From positions 1 to 64,000 of the forward strand of contig JAFVFN010000010.1 in assembly GCA_017475405.1 (NCBI GenBank): a stretch of DNA of 64,000 nucleotides, written 5' to 3'. The translations under genes and the position numbers were made by a program. Source of the DNA: Elusimicrobiaceae bacterium. Its GTDB lineage: Bacteria; Elusimicrobiota; Elusimicrobia; Elusimicrobiales; Elusimicrobiaceae. The notes under the pieces are model-generated. The model did no database searches, was not told the DNA's origin, and was given only the letters and a program-made list of their open reading frames with translations. Below are positions 44,545 to 53,966 of this stretch, in pieces. The stretch's first letter is position 1, and every line of letters begins with the position of its first letter.

Positions 44545-45051
44545 ATGGTTCAACATAAACAAGCATTTACGCTTATAGAGCTTTTGGTAGTTGTGTTAAT
44601 TATAGGGATTTTAGCAGCGGTAGCGGTGCCGCAGTACCAAAAAGCAGTTTACAAAGCACGTGCTGTAGAAGCATTGGCCATGTTAAAGGCCATTATTCAA
44701 GCACAAGAAGTATACTTTCTGGCAAACGGCGAATATACAAACAATATACACTTATTAGATATAGATATTGCCGAGAATTTGGTTTCTACTACTTTTGGCG
44801 GAAGCAATACACAGAAACCCGATCAATATGTATATTCCTGCCACGCAGATGGCACCTGTGCTGCAAATGCTGCTAATCAAAATATGCCTTTGTTTCAATA
44901 TTCAGGATTCAAACATCGTTATGGAGATACTCAAGGAGTATTTGAATGCGGGCTATGGGGGAAAGAAAGTGATATAGCCGAATCGATTTGTAAGAGTATG
45001 GGAAAATATCGTACTACAACGAATGGTTTCAATTATTATCAAATCAACTGA
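44545..45051 (+). CDS. Type IV pilin-like protein 6 (T12-promoter class)
   Basis: 168 residues: [23 protein letters not shown], then [11 protein letters not shown] and LLDIDIA, and a Cys-x13-Cys pair (CGLWGKES...SICK). Two more Cys (CHADGTC) form a tight central loop. AAGGAGAG precedes ATG. It is convergent with tlyA, overlapping its end by 8 bases. Confidence 0.92.
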   Translation: MVQHKQAFTLIELLVVVLIIGILAAVAVPQYQKAVYKARAVEALAMLKAIIQAQEVYFLANGEYTNNIHLLDIDIAENLVSTTFGGSNTQKPDQYVYSCHADGTCAANAANQNMPLFQYSGFKHRYGDTQGVFECGLWGKESDIAESICKSMGKYRTTTNGFNYYQIN

Positions 45052-45805
45052 TTTTATTTAACATTACATGCCACAAATACTCAATGTTTCCATGAGTTCC
45101 TTTAATCGGGGATTCAATGGCTTCCCCGAAAACTCCGTTGTATTTTTGTTGCAGATTTTGGGCAAAAAAATCCTGTACGCGTTTAATGGCCAGTTGGCGG
45201 TTTTCTTCGGTTTTAACGATACCGTGCGGGACTTGTTTGGGCGTCAGTTCAAACTGCGGTTTAATTAAAAAAACGATTTCGCTTTTTGGGGCCATTACTT
45301 TGCATAACGGTTCCATAATCATCGTAAGCGAAATAAACGAAACATCCACAGCGGCAAATTGCGGGACCTCGTCAAATAAATCGGGTGTCATATACCGGGC
45401 GTTGGTTTCGGGCTTAAAAATGAAGTTGGAATACCGCCGCATTTCATCGGCCAGTTGTCCTTTGCCGACGTCCACTCCGTATACAAGTTTGGCCCCGGCC
45501 TGGATCATGCAGTCACTAAACCCTCCGGTCGCCACCCCGATGTCCACGCATACCTTCCCCTTGATATCAATGTTCCAATGCTTAAGAGCACCGGCCAGTT
45601 TAAGACCGCCGCGTGAGACATACGGACAGGATTTTTCTTTAAGAGTAATCATGTCTTCTGGCAAAATCGTGCGGTCGGCACGGGTTTCCACTTCGTTATT
45701 CACGAGAACCTCGCCGGCCATAATGGAGGCCTGCGCACGGGTGCGACTGGCAAAAAATCCCTGTTCCACAAGCGCCGTGTCCAAACGCAATTTATTTTTA
45801 GGCAT
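45044..45805 (-). CDS. tlyA: TlyA-family rRNA 2'-O-methyltransferase
   Basis: 253 residues from ATG at 45805, where the family start [21 protein letters not shown] begins; a longer frame to 45958 runs across xseB and is rejected. An N-terminal S4 RNA-binding domain (about 5-65) precedes a Rossmann methyltransferase domain with [20 protein letters not shown] (SAM site), [10 protein letters not shown] and [11 protein letters not shown]. TlyA methylates ribosomal RNA, and the family was formerly called hemolysin A. It overlaps xseB by 8 bases. Confidence 0.92.
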   Translation of the reverse strand: MPKNKLRLDTALVEQGFFASRTRAQASIMAGEVLVNNEVETRADRTILPEDMITLKEKSCPYVSRGGLKLAGALKHWNIDIKGKVCVDIGVATGGFSDCMIQAGAKLVYGVDVGKGQLADEMRRYSNFIFKPETNARYMTPDLFDEVPQFAAVDVSFISLTMIMEPLCKVMAPKSEIVFLIKPQFELTPKQVPHGIVKTEENRQLAIKRVQDFFAQNLQQKYNGVFGEAIESPIKGTHGNIEYLWHVMLNKIS

Positions 45806-46040
45806 CGGATTCCTCGGCCAGTTCAGTATCAAAAGGAGAGGCCACCAGTTCAGACCCTTTCTTTTTGAGTTCTTGGACTTTAAATTTAACGGTTTCCAAT
45901 TTGGCAGAGAGCTCTTTGGACAAGGTGATTCCCTCTTCAAAGAGTTTAACAGAAGCATCTAAATCGGTTTGTTCTTCTTCCAGTTTGGCTACGATTTCTT
46001 CCAAACGGGAAAGCTGTTTCTCAAAATTGAGCTTGGGCAT
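45798..46040 (-). CDS. xseB: Exodeoxyribonuclease VII small subunit
   Basis: 80 residues, the usual size. FEKQLSRLEEIVAKLEEEQ, LDASVKLFEEGITLSKELSAKL is the XseB helical signature. It follows xseA by 1 base and overlaps tlyA by 8 bases. It forms the regulatory subunits of the single-strand DNA exonuclease with XseA. Confidence 0.94.
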   Translation of the reverse strand: MPKLNFEKQLSRLEEIVAKLEEEQTDLDASVKLFEEGITLSKELSAKLETVKFKVQELKKKGSELVASPFDTELAEESDA

Positions 46041-46041
46041 A

Positions 46042-47247
46042 TTATTTTACCTCCGTGTGAATCATACCGTCTTGTACTTGTATATAAATCGTTTCACCGG
46101 GTGCGGTTTGTGTAACCCGGCTGATTACCGTTCCGTCTTGTTTGCGCATAATGCTGTAGCCGCGTTTTAATACAGATTGTGGCCCCAGTGTTTGCAGTTT
46201 TTGGCAAGCGATTTCAAGCCGGTGCGTGAACTCGGTTAGCCGGGCATCCCAGGCATTCTCCAAGCGCGTGGTTAAGTCGTCTAACTCCTGCTCTTTGGCT
46301 TGCGTAAGTGTCTGCGGGTCTTTAAGTGCCCGGGAGTTCACGGCTAAGTTAAAGCGGTTTTTAAAACGCTCATAAAACAAAGACACTGCCTGGATCATTC
46401 GTTTTTGCAAATTGGCGATTTGCTCAGCCGTGTTTTGGGAGTTTTTGACAACCAGTTCGGCTGCGGCGGAAGGGGTAGGAGCTCGTAAGTCGGCTACAAA
46501 GTCCGCAATCGTAAAATCCACTTCGTGCCCCACACAGGAAATCACCGGGATCTTGCTGGCAAAAATAGCTCGTGCTACGGCCTCTTCGTTAAATGCCCAC
46601 AAATCTTCAATACTGCCCCCGCCGCGTCCTACCAAGAGTACATCTAACGCCGGGGTAAATGTATTTAAATCGGCAATTGCTTGAGCGATTTGCGGGGCCG
46701 CTTCATGACCTTGCACTAGAACGGGCGAAATAAATACTTCCAAATGCGGGTTGCGGCGTTTTAACACAGATAAAATATCACGTACCGCAGCTCCGGTAGG
46801 GGACGTGACTACCCCGATACGCTGCGGGTAGGCCGGGATAGGTTTTTTGTGTGATTCGTCAAAGAGACCTTCTGTTGCCAGTTTCTTTTTAAGACGTTCA
46901 AATTCCAGATAAAGGTTTCCTTTGGCAAGGGCTTCAACTTTTTTAACTACGATCTGGTATTTGCCGGATTTGGCATAGACTGACAAACTGCCCCATACAC
47001 GCACTTGCACGCCGTCTTGCAGTTCCAGAGAGTATTTACGTGCGTCCCACTTGAACATGACGGCAGAGAGTAGAGCTTCCCGGTCCTTGAGGTCAAAGTA
47101 TAAGTGTCCGTTCCCGGATTCGCGTAAGTTACTGACTTCTCCTTCTACAAAAATATCGCGAAATACACCTTCCATCATTTGTTTAACGGCAAGGGTAATG
47201 GCGGTAACAGTAAAAACCTGACCTCTAAAGGGGGCTTCGGGCTCCAT
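46042..47247 (-). CDS. xseA: Exodeoxyribonuclease VII large subunit
   Basis: 401 residues. N-terminal OB-fold (VFTVTAITLAVKQMMEGVF, GEVSNLRESGNGHLYFDLKD), the catalytic region RIGVVTSPTGAAVRDILSVLKRRNPH, VGRGGGSIEDLWAFNEE and SCVGHEVDFTIADFVADLRAPTPSAAAE. It degrades single-stranded DNA to short oligonucleotides in mismatch and recombination repair. It sits immediately after rarA (stop and start adjacent). Confidence 0.97.
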   Translation of the reverse strand: MEPEAPFRGQVFTVTAITLAVKQMMEGVFRDIFVEGEVSNLRESGNGHLYFDLKDREALLSAVMFKWDARKYSLELQDGVQVRVWGSLSVYAKSGKYQIVVKKVEALAKGNLYLEFERLKKKLATEGLFDESHKKPIPAYPQRIGVVTSPTGAAVRDILSVLKRRNPHLEVFISPVLVQGHEAAPQIAQAIADLNTFTPALDVLLVGRGGGSIEDLWAFNEEAVARAIFASKIPVISCVGHEVDFTIADFVADLRAPTPSAAAELVVKNSQNTAEQIANLQKRMIQAVSLFYERFKNRFNLAVNSRALKDPQTLTQAKEQELDDLTTRLENAWDARLTEFTHRLEIACQKLQTLGPQSVLKRGYSIMRKQDGTVISRVTQTAPGETIYIQVQDGMIHTEVK

Positions 47248-48492
47248 TTATTCTCCTTTGAGTTCTTTGAGCTTTTTGATAAGTGCGGCTTCGCGGCCCA
47301 GTTCCCCGGGTTCAAAAAATTTAACAGGGTTGGGCATATAAAGCTGTTTGACGTAGTGATTGTGGTAATCGTGTGCGTATTTGTAACCGCGGTTTTTGCC
47401 TGCGCTTCTTAAATGATCCGGCACGGGACGGTAACGTCCCTCACGTACTTCCTGCAGAGCCTTGTCTACAGCCAGGTACGCCGAGTTACTCTTGGGACAA
47501 CACGCTACGTAAATTGCTGCATGAGCCAAGGGGATACGCACTTCGGGCATGCCCAGTTCCTCAGCAGCTGCAAACGCTGCCTGGGCGATCATAATGGCGT
47601 ACGGTTCAGCAAGTCCCACGTCTTCGCATGCACAGATTAAAATACGCCGCGCGATAAAGCGCGGATCTTCACCGCTCTCTAACATGCGGGCCAACCAATA
47701 CACAGCTGCATCCGGATCGCTTCCGCGCATGGATTTAATGAACGCAGAAATAATATCGTAATGTTCATCGCCTTTTTTGTCATAGCGCAAATGACGTTTT
47801 TGGATGCATTCCTGAGCGATTTCTAAAGTGATATGTTTTTTACCCTTTTTATCGGGTGCTGTGGTTACAAAGGCCAATTCGGCTGCATTTAACATTTTAC
47901 GGCTGTCCCCGTTGGCCTGTGTAATCAAAAAATCAGCGGCGTCCGATTCAATTTCAGCATTTTCATTTTCGGCCGCGCGCGTTAAAATTTTTAGTAAATC
48001 TTTGTCTGCCAGTGGTTTAAATTCAAAGACCGAAAACCGGGATAACAAGGCATTGTTGATGTAAAAATATGGGTTTTCAGTGGTGATACCGATTAAGATA
48101 ATATCACCGCGTTCCACAGAAGGGAGCAACACATCTTGCTGTGTTTTATTAAAATGATGGATTTCGTCTAAGATAACCAGAGTACGCCGCTCGTCAAAAG
48201 ACGGGGTAACGGCGCGTTCTTTGGCTTCCGCGAGGACTTTTTTAAGGTCCGCTACTCCAGCGGCCGCGGCGTTTAGTTCTACCGTGTGAGCTTGTGTACG
48301 CGAGGCAATGTAGCGTGCAGTAGCGGTTTTGCCGCATCCAGGCGGTCCGAAAAACACGGCTGATTTAATCATATCAGCTTCTAACAGACGACGCAACATT
48401 TTGCCCGGTCCCAATAAATGGGGCTGGCCTGCAAAATCTTCCAATTTTTTGGGCGCCTGACGCGCCGCAAGAGGCATTGCTTCGTCGGTCAT
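47248..48492 (-). CDS. rarA: Replication-associated recombination protein RarA (MgsA)
   Basis: AAA+ ATPase related to clamp loaders, acting at stalled replication forks. 414 residues. Walker A FFGPPGCGKTATARYIA at about 43-59, Walker B VILDEIHHFNKTQQD, sensor ENPYFYINNALLSRFSVF, and the C-terminal family region HYDIISAFIKSMRGSDPDAA and DVGLAEPYA. It overlaps the upstream zapA-like gene by 4 bases. Confidence 0.95.
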   Translation of the reverse strand: MTDEAMPLAARQAPKKLEDFAGQPHLLGPGKMLRRLLEADMIKSAVFFGPPGCGKTATARYIASRTQAHTVELNAAAAGVADLKKVLAEAKERAVTPSFDERRTLVILDEIHHFNKTQQDVLLPSVERGDIILIGITTENPYFYINNALLSRFSVFEFKPLADKDLLKILTRAAENENAEIESDAADFLITQANGDSRKMLNAAELAFVTTAPDKKGKKHITLEIAQECIQKRHLRYDKKGDEHYDIISAFIKSMRGSDPDAAVYWLARMLESGEDPRFIARRILICACEDVGLAEPYAIMIAQAAFAAAEELGMPEVRIPLAHAAIYVACCPKSNSAYLAVDKALQEVREGRYRPVPDHLRSAGKNRGYKYAHDYHNHYVKQLYMPNPVKFFEPGELGREAALIKKLKELKGE

Positions 48493-48776
48493 TTCTCTTG
48501 AGCAACCTTAAGTTTTAAAATCAGTTCATCCAAGCGGCTTAATTCTTCTTGGCGTTTACCGCCCTCATTTTGGCTTTTTAGATACGCTTGGCTGGCAAAG
48601 TGCAGGGCCGCATACAGGGCTTGTTTGAGAGTATCAATCTCGCCGTCTGCCTGCAGCTGCATCATGTAGGTTTCTACCTGAGCTGCCAGTTCGGCCAGCT
48701 CCATACCGCCTAGTCCAGAGTTTTCTACTTCCAGCGGGATGCGTTTAATTTCTACGGTTAAAATATCCTTTGCCAT
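48489..48776 (-). CDS. zapA: ZapA-like cell division protein
   Basis: 95 residues: a small N-terminal beta region (LTVEIKRIPLEVEN) followed by long helices (ELAAQVETYMMQLQADGEID, LYAALHFASQAYLKSQNE, coiled-coil end), the ZapA arrangement. ZapA stabilises FtsZ filaments. It is the first gene of a minus-strand operon zapA-rarA-xseA-xseB-tlyA. Sequence similarity is modest, so the symbol is tentative. pheS-pheT, a frequent neighbour of zapA, lies just across an RNA-led pilin. Confidence 0.65.
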   Translation of the reverse strand: MAKDILTVEIKRIPLEVENSGLGGMELAELAAQVETYMMQLQADGEIDTLKQALYAALHFASQAYLKSQNEGGKRQEELSRLDELILKLKVAQEK

Positions 48777-48835
48777 ATATGTTATTGTACTTTATTTTTT
48801 GACTCTTTTTTAGTACACTATAAGTACAATTTACT

Positions 48836-49025
48836 CTGTTTTTGGAACCGTATAAAGAATACGGAGTTTTTGGGAGTTCCAAATCCTGTCTGAGTCCAAG
48901 AACAGCCAATATAGGTACACAAGGACGACGGTCTGCGTGTGCCGAGTGTTTCTCGTATTTATACGAGGGACCACGGCTGTTATTATGTGACTTCAGACAG
49001 GCACAACGGTAACAGCCGTATTATT
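48836..49025 (+). ncRNA. Structured leader RNA copy D
   Basis: P1: CTGTTTTTGGA (48836-48846) with TCCAAGAACAG (48895-48905), one wobble. Inner hairpin CCGTAT/ATACGG. Pseudoknot: CCTGTCTGAGTC (48885-48896) with GACTTCAGACAGG (48989-49001), 12 pairs and one bulge. CTCGTA/TACGAG hairpin. Terminator ACGGCTGTTAT (48973-48983) with GTAACAGCCGT (49009-49019), then ATTATTTTAT. A promoter is likely just upstream (TTGACT at 48799-48804 and TACACT/TATAAG near 48813-48823). The pilin starts 58 bases after the terminator stem. Confidence 0.85.
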
Positions 49026-49077
49026 TTATACTTCTGCTAAAACAAAAGAATTGAATTTACAAATAGGAGTAGGGAAT

Positions 49078-49572
49078 ATGAGTCAAAAAGCATTTACGCT
49101 CATCGAATTATTAGTCGTAGTTCTTATTATAGGAATACTGGTGGCAGTAGCTTTGCCACAATATAAATTGGCCATTATAAAAACGAAAGTTAGTACAATA
49201 TTACCTATATTGGACAATTTGACAAAGGCAGAGGAAGTTTATTATTTAGCCAATGGAGAATATGCAAGAAAAATGTCAGAGTTGGACATTACAGCCCCAA
49301 AGAATTGTATAGAAGATATGAGTGAAGGGGCAGCAGAGGAAAAATTTTGGAAATGTGGGGATTTTATTGTTGATATCTCTTCGGCTTCAAAACAAGTAGC
49401 GGCAAGTTATTGTCCAGGAGAAAATAGCTTAAGCAATTGTCAAAATACGCGGGACTTTATGATTAAATTTTATTATTTACATGCAAAAATAGATAATCCT
49501 GGTACACGAGCATGTACAGTTGCTAATTCTTCTTCTTTGGGTAGAAAAGTGTGTGACAGTTTAGTATTCTAA
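49078..49572 (+). CDS. Type IV pilin-like protein 7 (RNA-leader class)
   Basis: 164 residues from ATG at 49078: [21 protein letters not shown], processed after Ala5. AEEVYYLANGEY and SELDITA follow, with a Cys-x12-Cys pair (CTVANSSSLGRKVC) near the end and four other Cys residues. AGGAGTAGG precedes ATG; an in-frame start 27 bases upstream is less likely as it lacks a ribosome site. It lies between divergent zapA and pheS operons, directly after RNA copy D. Confidence 0.9.
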   Translation: MSQKAFTLIELLVVVLIIGILVAVALPQYKLAIIKTKVSTILPILDNLTKAEEVYYLANGEYARKMSELDITAPKNCIEDMSEGAAEEKFWKCGDFIVDISSASKQVAASYCPGENSLSNCQNTRDFMIKFYYLHAKIDNPGTRACTVANSSSLGRKVCDSLVF

Positions 49573-49634
49573 AAAAAGAGTATAAAATGGATTTTTCCAC
49601 GCGTTACGCGTTCTAAAAATACTATAATATTATT

Positions 49635-50675
49635 ATGACTATTTTAGAATTCAAATCCGCGTGCGAAACCATTGCACAAGAATACAAAACCAAAATTAGC
49701 GCCGCTGTTTCCGCTACCGAGGTAGAAGAACTACGCGTGGCCGCCCTGGGCCGTAAAGGGGCTCTGACAGATTTATTAAAGGGCCTGAAAGATTTTTCCA
49801 TAGAAGATAAAAAACTAGCTGGTCCGTTGGGCAATGCCCTAAAGGCCGAACTGACCGCTGTATTAGATAAAAAGGCCGCTTTCTTTGCCGCCAAAGAAAT
49901 TAATGATGAACTAAACAAAACCAACATTGATTTAACCTTGCCTGGCTATCCGGTAGCCTGCGGACATAAACACCCGCTTTCTGTGGCACAGGACCGCATG
50001 ACTACGATCCTTTCGCGCTTAGGATTTGAATGGGCCGAAGGTCCATGGGTAGAGGATGAAAAACATAATTTTGATTTATTAAATGTGCCGTTGCACCATC
50101 CGGCACGCGACGCACAGGATACTTTCTTTGTAGACACTAAAGCCCCGTTGGTGCTTCGTTCTCATACGTCTAATGTACAAAGTCGTTATATGGAAAAACA
50201 CAAACCTCCGCTTCGTATTATGGCGCCGGGACGTGTGTTTCGCAACGACAGTCTGGATGCAACGCACAGTCCGGTGTTCCATCAGATTGAGGGATTGTAT
50301 GTGGACAAAAATGTATCCTTGGCAGATCTTAAAAGTGATCTGACGGCCTTTATGAAAGGCTTGTTTGGCGACAAGGCTGAAATCCGTTTCCGTCCGTCGT
50401 TTTTCCCGTTTACGGAACCCAGTGTAGAGGTAGACGTCAAATGCGTATTCTGCCAGGGTAAAGGATGCAATGTCTGTAAACAAAACGGCTGGATAGAGAT
50501 GCTCGGTGCCGGTGTGGTTCACCCCAATGTGCTTAAAAACTGCGGCATCGACCCCGACGAATTTAGTGGCTATGCGTTTGGTATGGGAGTAGAGCGCCTG
50601 GCCATGATGATGCTTAACATTAAAGATATTCGTGCATTTTATGAAAACGATGTGCGTTTACTCAAACAGTTCTAG
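49635..50675 (+). CDS. pheS: Phenylalanine-tRNA ligase alpha subunit
   Basis: 346 residues, the bacterial length. N-terminal coiled coil, then class II motifs: HPLSVAQDRMTTILSRLGFEWAEGP, LRSHTSNVQSRYME, RVFRNDSLDATHSPVFHQIEG (motif 2), and GYAFGMGVERLAMM (motif 3). It charges tRNA-Phe together with PheT, encoded 9 bases downstream. Confidence 0.98.
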   Translation: MTILEFKSACETIAQEYKTKISAAVSATEVEELRVAALGRKGALTDLLKGLKDFSIEDKKLAGPLGNALKAELTAVLDKKAAFFAAKEINDELNKTNIDLTLPGYPVACGHKHPLSVAQDRMTTILSRLGFEWAEGPWVEDEKHNFDLLNVPLHHPARDAQDTFFVDTKAPLVLRSHTSNVQSRYMEKHKPPLRIMAPGRVFRNDSLDATHSPVFHQIEGLYVDKNVSLADLKSDLTAFMKGLFGDKAEIRFRPSFFPFTEPSVEVDVKCVFCQGKGCNVCKQNGWIEMLGAGVVHPNVLKNCGIDPDEFSGYAFGMGVERLAMMMLNIKDIRAFYENDVRLLKQF

Positions 50676-50684
50676 GGAGATTTT

Positions 50685-53069
50685 ATGAAGATTCTATATT
50701 CTTGGTTAAAAGATTTTATTGAGATTGATTTAACGCCCGAAGAACTGGCCAAAAAATTGACCGATTTAGGTATTGAAGTGGCTTCTGTGGAAACTGCCGG
50801 GGCTGATTTTGAAGGTGTTTATGTAGCGCAAATTACTAACATTGAAGACCACCCTAATTCAGACCATTTGCATTTGGTAACCCTGGACCGCGGTAACGGT
50901 GTCAGCCAACGTGTAGTATGCGGGGCTCCGAACGTGGCTGTAGGTCAAAAAGTCCCTTTGGCGCGTGTAGGGGCACGGTTAGGTAAAATTGTGTTAAAAC
51001 CGGCTGTAATCCGCGGCGTTGAATCTGAGGGTATGATCTGTTCTTCCGATGAACTTGGCCTTACCCACACCCGGGCTCACGGGATTTTAGTGTTAGATGA
51101 AAACCTTCCGTTAGGAACGGACGTATCGACATTGTATGGCAAAGCGGACAGCATCTTGGAGCTGGAAATTACCTCCAATCGCCCGGATTTGCTGTCTCAC
51201 TGGGGAGTGGCTCGGGAATTGGGAGTGCTTTTAAATAAACCTGTTAAACTGCCTGAAATCAAAGATATTGCCGGACAAGGAAAATCGTTGGACATAGAAA
51301 TCCAAAACACCGAAGGATGTGGCCGTTACATTGGGCGCATTATTCGCGGTGTTAAAAATGCTGAGTCACCCGAATGGATGAAAGAACGCTTGGCCGCGAT
51401 GGGGCTGAACCCGAAAAACGCATTGGTAGACGTGACTAACTATGTAATGTTTGAGTTAGGCAATCCGTTGCATGCGTTTGATTTGCGGGAAGTAGAGGGG
51501 GGCAAAATCATTGTCCGAAACGCCAACCCTGGTGAAAAGTTTACTGTACTAGGCGGGCGTGAATTGGAGCTTACCGAAAACTGCTTAATGATTGCCGATG
51601 AGAAGAAAGCAACTGCTTTGGCTGGTATTATGGGCGGACTGGACAGCGGGATTAAAGAAGATACGCAGGATATTTTTATTGAAGCAGCCTATTTTAATCC
51701 GCCAACCATAAACAAAACGGTTAAAAAGTTTGCCATTTCATCGGATTCTTCGCAACGTTTTGAACGCGGTACGGATATTGAAGGAGCAATGCTTGCCATG
51801 CGCCGCGCCAGTGAATTGCTTGTACAGATTTGCGGCGGAACAGCCAGCGAAATAAACGACGTCTATGCGCAACCGTTTGAAAACAAAACGGTAACGTTTA
51901 CTCCGGCCGAGATTAATGCGATTTTAGGAGCCAATATCTCGCAAGATAAACTTAAAGATATTTTCGGGCATTTGTCAGCAACTTTTGATGCAAGCTCAAG
52001 CGTGTGGAAGTTCAAAGCGCCTACGCATCGCCGTGATTTAAACCATAAATGGGACCTGGCAGAAGAAGCTGCTCGCTTCGCAGGTTACGATCAAATCCCC
52101 GTGTCTGCTACGCGTGCTCATGTGATCTTTGCCGATAACCCCAAAGGGATTGATTTGGGAAAAATCTATGCTAATATGCTCATCGGTGCCGGTTTTTGCG
52201 AATGTAAAAATATTGATTTTATCGGTGAAAAAGAACTCCAACTGTTGGGGACTGATGCCAAGTTCTGCATTCGCGTTAAAAATGCCTTGGCGCAGGGATG
52301 GGACTATTTGCGTCCGACATTACTGGCTTCTTTGATTAAGAATGTAGAGAGTAATTTACGTTTTGGAAATACTAATTTGAAGTTGTTTGAAACCAGTAAA
52401 ACATTCCAAAATATGAAAGGGTTTCCCGTAGAAAACTATACCGTAGCTGGTGTATTAACAGGGAACGTGGAAGCAGACAAGTTTTTCGGGTTACCCTCTA
52501 GACCGGTAGATTTTTACTGGCTTAAGGGACTCGTGCAAACCGTAGTGGGCCAGGCGGACGGAGTCAGTTTTACGCCGTCTAAGAACGTGCCCGTATATAT
52601 GCATCCTAAGATCAGTATGGATATTTTGCAGGGCGGTAAAGTGATCGGTGTGTTTGGTAAACTTCACCCGCTTACATTAAAAGCGTTTGGCGTAAAAACG
52701 GCGGATGTATGGGCGTTTGAATTTGCCACCAAACAGCTTGAAAAAAATTATTCTGCCCGTGATTTTAAACCGGCCGTTGATGTGGCGGTGTTCCCTCCGT
52801 CTTTGCGGGATTTGTCGGTGGTGCTCGGAAGCGATGTAACATATGCACAAATTACCAGTGCCCTAGATAAGACTGCGCTAGATGTCGAAATGACTTATCA
52901 CCTGATTGACGTGTATCAGGGGGAACATTTACCTACCGGTAAAAAGAGTGTAACTTTTAGCTTGGCCTTTAGCAAAACAGACGGTACGCTCAAAGACAAA
53001 GAAATCGACGGTGCATTTAACCGTATTGTCGATCAACTTAAAACCCAAGTTGGTGCGGAGCTTCGCTGA
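50685..53069 (+). CDS. pheT: Phenylalanine-tRNA ligase beta subunit
   Basis: 794 residues. N-terminal EMAP/OB tRNA-binding domain (VAQITNIEDHPNSDHLHL), B3/B4 editing region (LEITSNRPDLLSHWGVARELG, NALVDVTNYVMFELGNPLHAFD), B5 (KAPTHRRDLNHKWDLAEE), and C-terminal anticodon-binding FDX-ACB domain (PPSLRDLSVVLGSDVTYAQI). Its stop overlaps the start of the next small gene (TGATG). Confidence 0.98.
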   Translation: MKILYSWLKDFIEIDLTPEELAKKLTDLGIEVASVETAGADFEGVYVAQITNIEDHPNSDHLHLVTLDRGNGVSQRVVCGAPNVAVGQKVPLARVGARLGKIVLKPAVIRGVESEGMICSSDELGLTHTRAHGILVLDENLPLGTDVSTLYGKADSILELEITSNRPDLLSHWGVARELGVLLNKPVKLPEIKDIAGQGKSLDIEIQNTEGCGRYIGRIIRGVKNAESPEWMKERLAAMGLNPKNALVDVTNYVMFELGNPLHAFDLREVEGGKIIVRNANPGEKFTVLGGRELELTENCLMIADEKKATALAGIMGGLDSGIKEDTQDIFIEAAYFNPPTINKTVKKFAISSDSSQRFERGTDIEGAMLAMRRASELLVQICGGTASEINDVYAQPFENKTVTFTPAEINAILGANISQDKLKDIFGHLSATFDASSSVWKFKAPTHRRDLNHKWDLAEEAARFAGYDQIPVSATRAHVIFADNPKGIDLGKIYANMLIGAGFCECKNIDFIGEKELQLLGTDAKFCIRVKNALAQGWDYLRPTLLASLIKNVESNLRFGNTNLKLFETSKTFQNMKGFPVENYTVAGVLTGNVEADKFFGLPSRPVDFYWLKGLVQTVVGQADGVSFTPSKNVPVYMHPKISMDILQGGKVIGVFGKLHPLTLKAFGVKTADVWAFEFATKQLEKNYSARDFKPAVDVAVFPPSLRDLSVVLGSDVTYAQITSALDKTALDVEMTYHLIDVYQGEHLPTGKKSVTFSLAFSKTDGTLKDKEIDGAFNRIVDQLKTQVGAELR

Positions 53070-53329
53070 TGCAAGAAAAGCTCAAACAGTTGGAACTTTT
53101 AATTACGCAAACTTTATCCCGTCAGAAAGAACTGGCGGGAGAGAATGCGTCACTAAAAAATCAACTGCGCAGTTTAGAGCAGGATAACCTACAATTAAAA
53201 GAGTTCCAGACGCAGCTGCGGGAGCTTAAAGAGTGGAAGAAAAATACGCAAACGGTGCTGCGCAGGATTGCCGCTCGGGTGGATAAAGAGTTAGAAAAAG
53301 CCAAAGAAGAAAGCGATAAAATCGTTTAA
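53069..53329 (+). CDS. Small coiled-coil protein downstream of pheT (ZapB-like arrangement)
   Basis: 86 residues, nearly all heptad-like helix (LKQLELLITQTLSRQKELAG, LKNQLRSLEQDNLQLKEFQ) rich in Leu, Gln, Glu and Lys. There is no membrane segment or catalytic motif. It is translationally coupled to pheT (start overlaps the stop). In many genomes division-protein genes follow pheT, so a ZapB-type or other FtsZ-ring role is possible, but coiled coils cannot be assigned from sequence alone. Confidence 0.6.
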   Translation: MQEKLKQLELLITQTLSRQKELAGENASLKNQLRSLEQDNLQLKEFQTQLRELKEWKKNTQTVLRRIAARVDKELEKAKEESDKIV

Positions 53330-53349
53330 ATTAAGATTGTATTTACCTA

Positions 53350-53383
53350 TTAAAAGACCGGTTTAAGACTGGTCTTTTTTTGT
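53350..53383 (+). terminator. Terminator of the pheS-pheT operon
   Basis: AAAGACCGGT and ACTGGTCTTT pair around TTAAG, then TTTTTT. It lies only about 30 bases before the T12 promoter of pilin 8, showing that the T12 element is not needed as a terminator here. Confidence 0.85.
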
Positions 53384-53411
53384 CTGATTATCGTGGCACC
53401 CTAAAATGCGC

Positions 53412-53439
53412 TTGACACGTTTTTTTTTTTTGATATTTT
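53412..53439 (+). promoter_or_regulatory. T12-spacer promoter of pilin 8
   Basis: TTGACA at 53412-53417, 16-base spacer with 12 T (53420-53431), TATTTT at 53434-53439. The leader after the -10 is more diverged than in pilins 4, 5, 6 and 10. Confidence 0.73.
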
Positions 53440-53474
53440 TTCTTTATAGGGACAACCCATATGAGGAGAAATAT

Positions 53475-53966
53475 ATGCAAATTAATAAAGCGTTTACATT
53501 AATAGAGCTCTTAGTAGTTGTATTGGTTATAGGGATACTAGCGGCCGTGGCTTTACCACAATATCAACGAGCTGTAGAAAAGGCGCGATTAACGGAGGCA
53601 GTCACAAACCTTCGTGCCATAGCTAATGCTCATCAATTATATTATCTTGCAAATGGGGAGTATTTGAGGACAGAAGATATGGATAAGCTTGATATTACAA
53701 TCCCTGGAACTGTTGTAGGGTCTCAGAATAGAGTGACAACCGTATATTTTAAATATTCTCCCAATGGAGATGGACCCTCACACGAAAAACCCTATGCGAA
53801 CTTTTTGGCCTTGGCAATACAAATTAACAAAGAAGATGGGAAGGAGGCGTATAGCTTGAAAATAACTCAGACATCTCCTACAATTATTAGATGTGAGCCC
53901 TTCTCTGCAGCGACTGTGATTCAACAGAAACTATGTGCAGAACTTAATGCTAAGGGAACCTTATAA
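53475..53966 (+). CDS. Type IV pilin-like protein 8 (T12-promoter class)
   Basis: 163 residues from ATG at 53475: [22 protein letters not shown], processed after Ala6. HQLYYLANGEY and KLDITIP follow; the only two Cys residues form the C-terminal Cys-x13-Cys pair (CEPFSAAT...KLC). GAGGAG lies 9-14 bases ahead of ATG. It is followed by a terminator and tRNA-Gly on the other strand. Confidence 0.9.
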   Translation: MQINKAFTLIELLVVVLVIGILAAVALPQYQRAVEKARLTEAVTNLRAIANAHQLYYLANGEYLRTEDMDKLDITIPGTVVGSQNRVTTVYFKYSPNGDGPSHEKPYANFLALAIQINKEDGKEAYSLKITQTSPTIIRCEPFSAATVIQQKLCAELNAKGTL

